From NCBI GenBank assembly GCA_028705785.1, contig JAQWCT010000153.1:1-6596 (forward strand): a DNA stretch of 6,596 nucleotides, given 5' to 3'. This DNA is from Sulfurospirillaceae bacterium. Lineage in GTDB: Bacteria; Campylobacterota; Campylobacteria; Campylobacterales; Sulfurospirillaceae. Position 1 is the first letter of the stretch, and each line of letters begins with the position of its first letter. The notes under the pieces were generated by a model, which was given only the letters and a program-made list of their open reading frames with translations, was not told the DNA's origin and did not search any database. The position numbers and the translations under genes were made by a program. Of the stretch, positions 6,335 to 6,596 are shown in pieces.

Positions 6335-6361
6335 AGCGGCTGCACTTTACATGTAACCGCT
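6335..6361. terminator. Hairpin, probable bidirectional terminator between convergent units
   Basis: AGCGG (6335-6339) pairs with CCGCT (6357-6361). In the plus-strand RNA the stem continues after one C-A mismatch with four more pairs (6341-6344 with 6352-6355, one of them G-U) around a 7-nt loop. It begins 6 nt after the PAS-protein stop. The plus side is followed only by TTTAAAG, whereas the minus side is followed by TATATTTTT, so it may work better for the opposing radical SAM gene, about 100 nt after its stop codon. Confidence 0.55.
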
Positions 6362-6461
6362 TTAAAGTACTAAAAGTCTACGAGGTTTTGGATTTTTCAA
6401 CCAATGATAGATTGCCAAGTATTGAGGTACTCTGTGCTAAAGTGGTAATCCAATTTGATTT

Positions 6462-6596
6462 TTATCTAAATTCATAATTCTCAAAAATGCCATTTATATA
6501 AGCTAATTTCTCGTATTCACAAAAATCACTATTGATAAAAACATCTCCTGTTTGATAAAATGAGCGCGCTCTACAAGCACCGCCACAAAGAAGTTT
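6462..6596 (-). CDS. Radical SAM/SPASM protein, C-terminal 44 codons (5' part outside window)
   Basis: An open frame enters from the right edge and ends at the TAA at 6462-6464. The fragment opens KLLCGGACRARSFYQTGDVF and has a further cysteine in NSDFCEYEKL. A CX3C pair (fragment residues 4 and 8) followed by a single cysteine 18 residues later, with CRAR and TGD between them, is the end of a SPASM auxiliary iron-sulfur cluster domain. This type is found in radical SAM enzymes of heme or heme d1 synthesis (AhbC/AhbD, NirJ) and in peptide-maturing enzymes. The CX3CX2-4S radical SAM motif itself would be far upstream, outside the window, so substrate cannot be assigned. The gene converges on the rpoD operon. 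Confidence 0.8.
   Translation of the reverse strand, partial: KLLCGGACRARSFYQTGDVFINSDFCEYEKLAYINGIFENYEFR

Noticed and set aside
6362..6461. Possible gene or small RNA between the terminator hairpin and the radical SAM gene
   Set aside because: There is no open frame beyond about 13 codons from an ATG, only 4-bp stems, and no promoter-like element. It is treated as the spacer or 3' untranslated region of the converging gene.

Overview
The window looks like a chromosomal segment of a Campylobacterota (Epsilonproteobacteria) genome, most likely Sulfurospirillum or a close relative. The reasons are the AT-rich composition, an RpoD with a long acidic insert, a 'TTGGAAC-N5-TTGCTT' sigma-54 flagellar promoter of the Campylobacter/Helicobacter type, paired FlgF/FlgG rod genes, and an MKN-type Sec leader on a di-heme cytochrome c peroxidase. 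The genus is an inference; the class is well supported.

Layout. (1) Bases 1-778, minus: 5' part of a di-heme cytochrome c peroxidase gene, cut by the left edge, with its own likely -10 element and a small inverted repeat in the 79-bp gap upstream. (2) Bases 858-3615, minus: a tightly packed run in transcription order flgF, flgG, a 52-codon membrane-protein ORF, azlC, azlD. Gaps are 9, 1 and 8 nt, and azlC and azlD overlap by 11 nt. A sigma-54 promoter lies about 40 bp upstream of flgF. (3) Bases 3616-3789: divergent control region, with the sigma-54 promoter facing left and a TATAAT element facing right. (4) Bases 3790-6328, plus: rpoD (housekeeping sigma factor), followed 4 nt later by a PAS-domain protein whose C-terminal half resembles a degenerate histidine-kinase ATPase domain. 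(5) Bases 6335-6361: hairpin, probably a bidirectional terminator. Bases 6362-6461 show no gene or convincing structure. (6) Bases 6462-6596, minus: last 44 codons of a radical SAM/SPASM protein, converging on the rpoD operon.

How the parts relate. FlgF and FlgG build the proximal and distal flagellar rod. By position, the small membrane protein and the AzlCD branched-chain amino acid exporter appear to ride on the flagellar transcript, with weak start codons (TTG, GTG) that may limit their yield. RpoD and the PAS protein form a second, divergent unit. I see no mobile element, CRISPR array, tRNA or rRNA. Nothing amounts to a clearly new system. The best leads are the extended flagellar operon with its small ORF, the PAS/pseudo-ATPase partner of rpoD, and a peroxidase that lacks the usual distal heme-ligand histidine.
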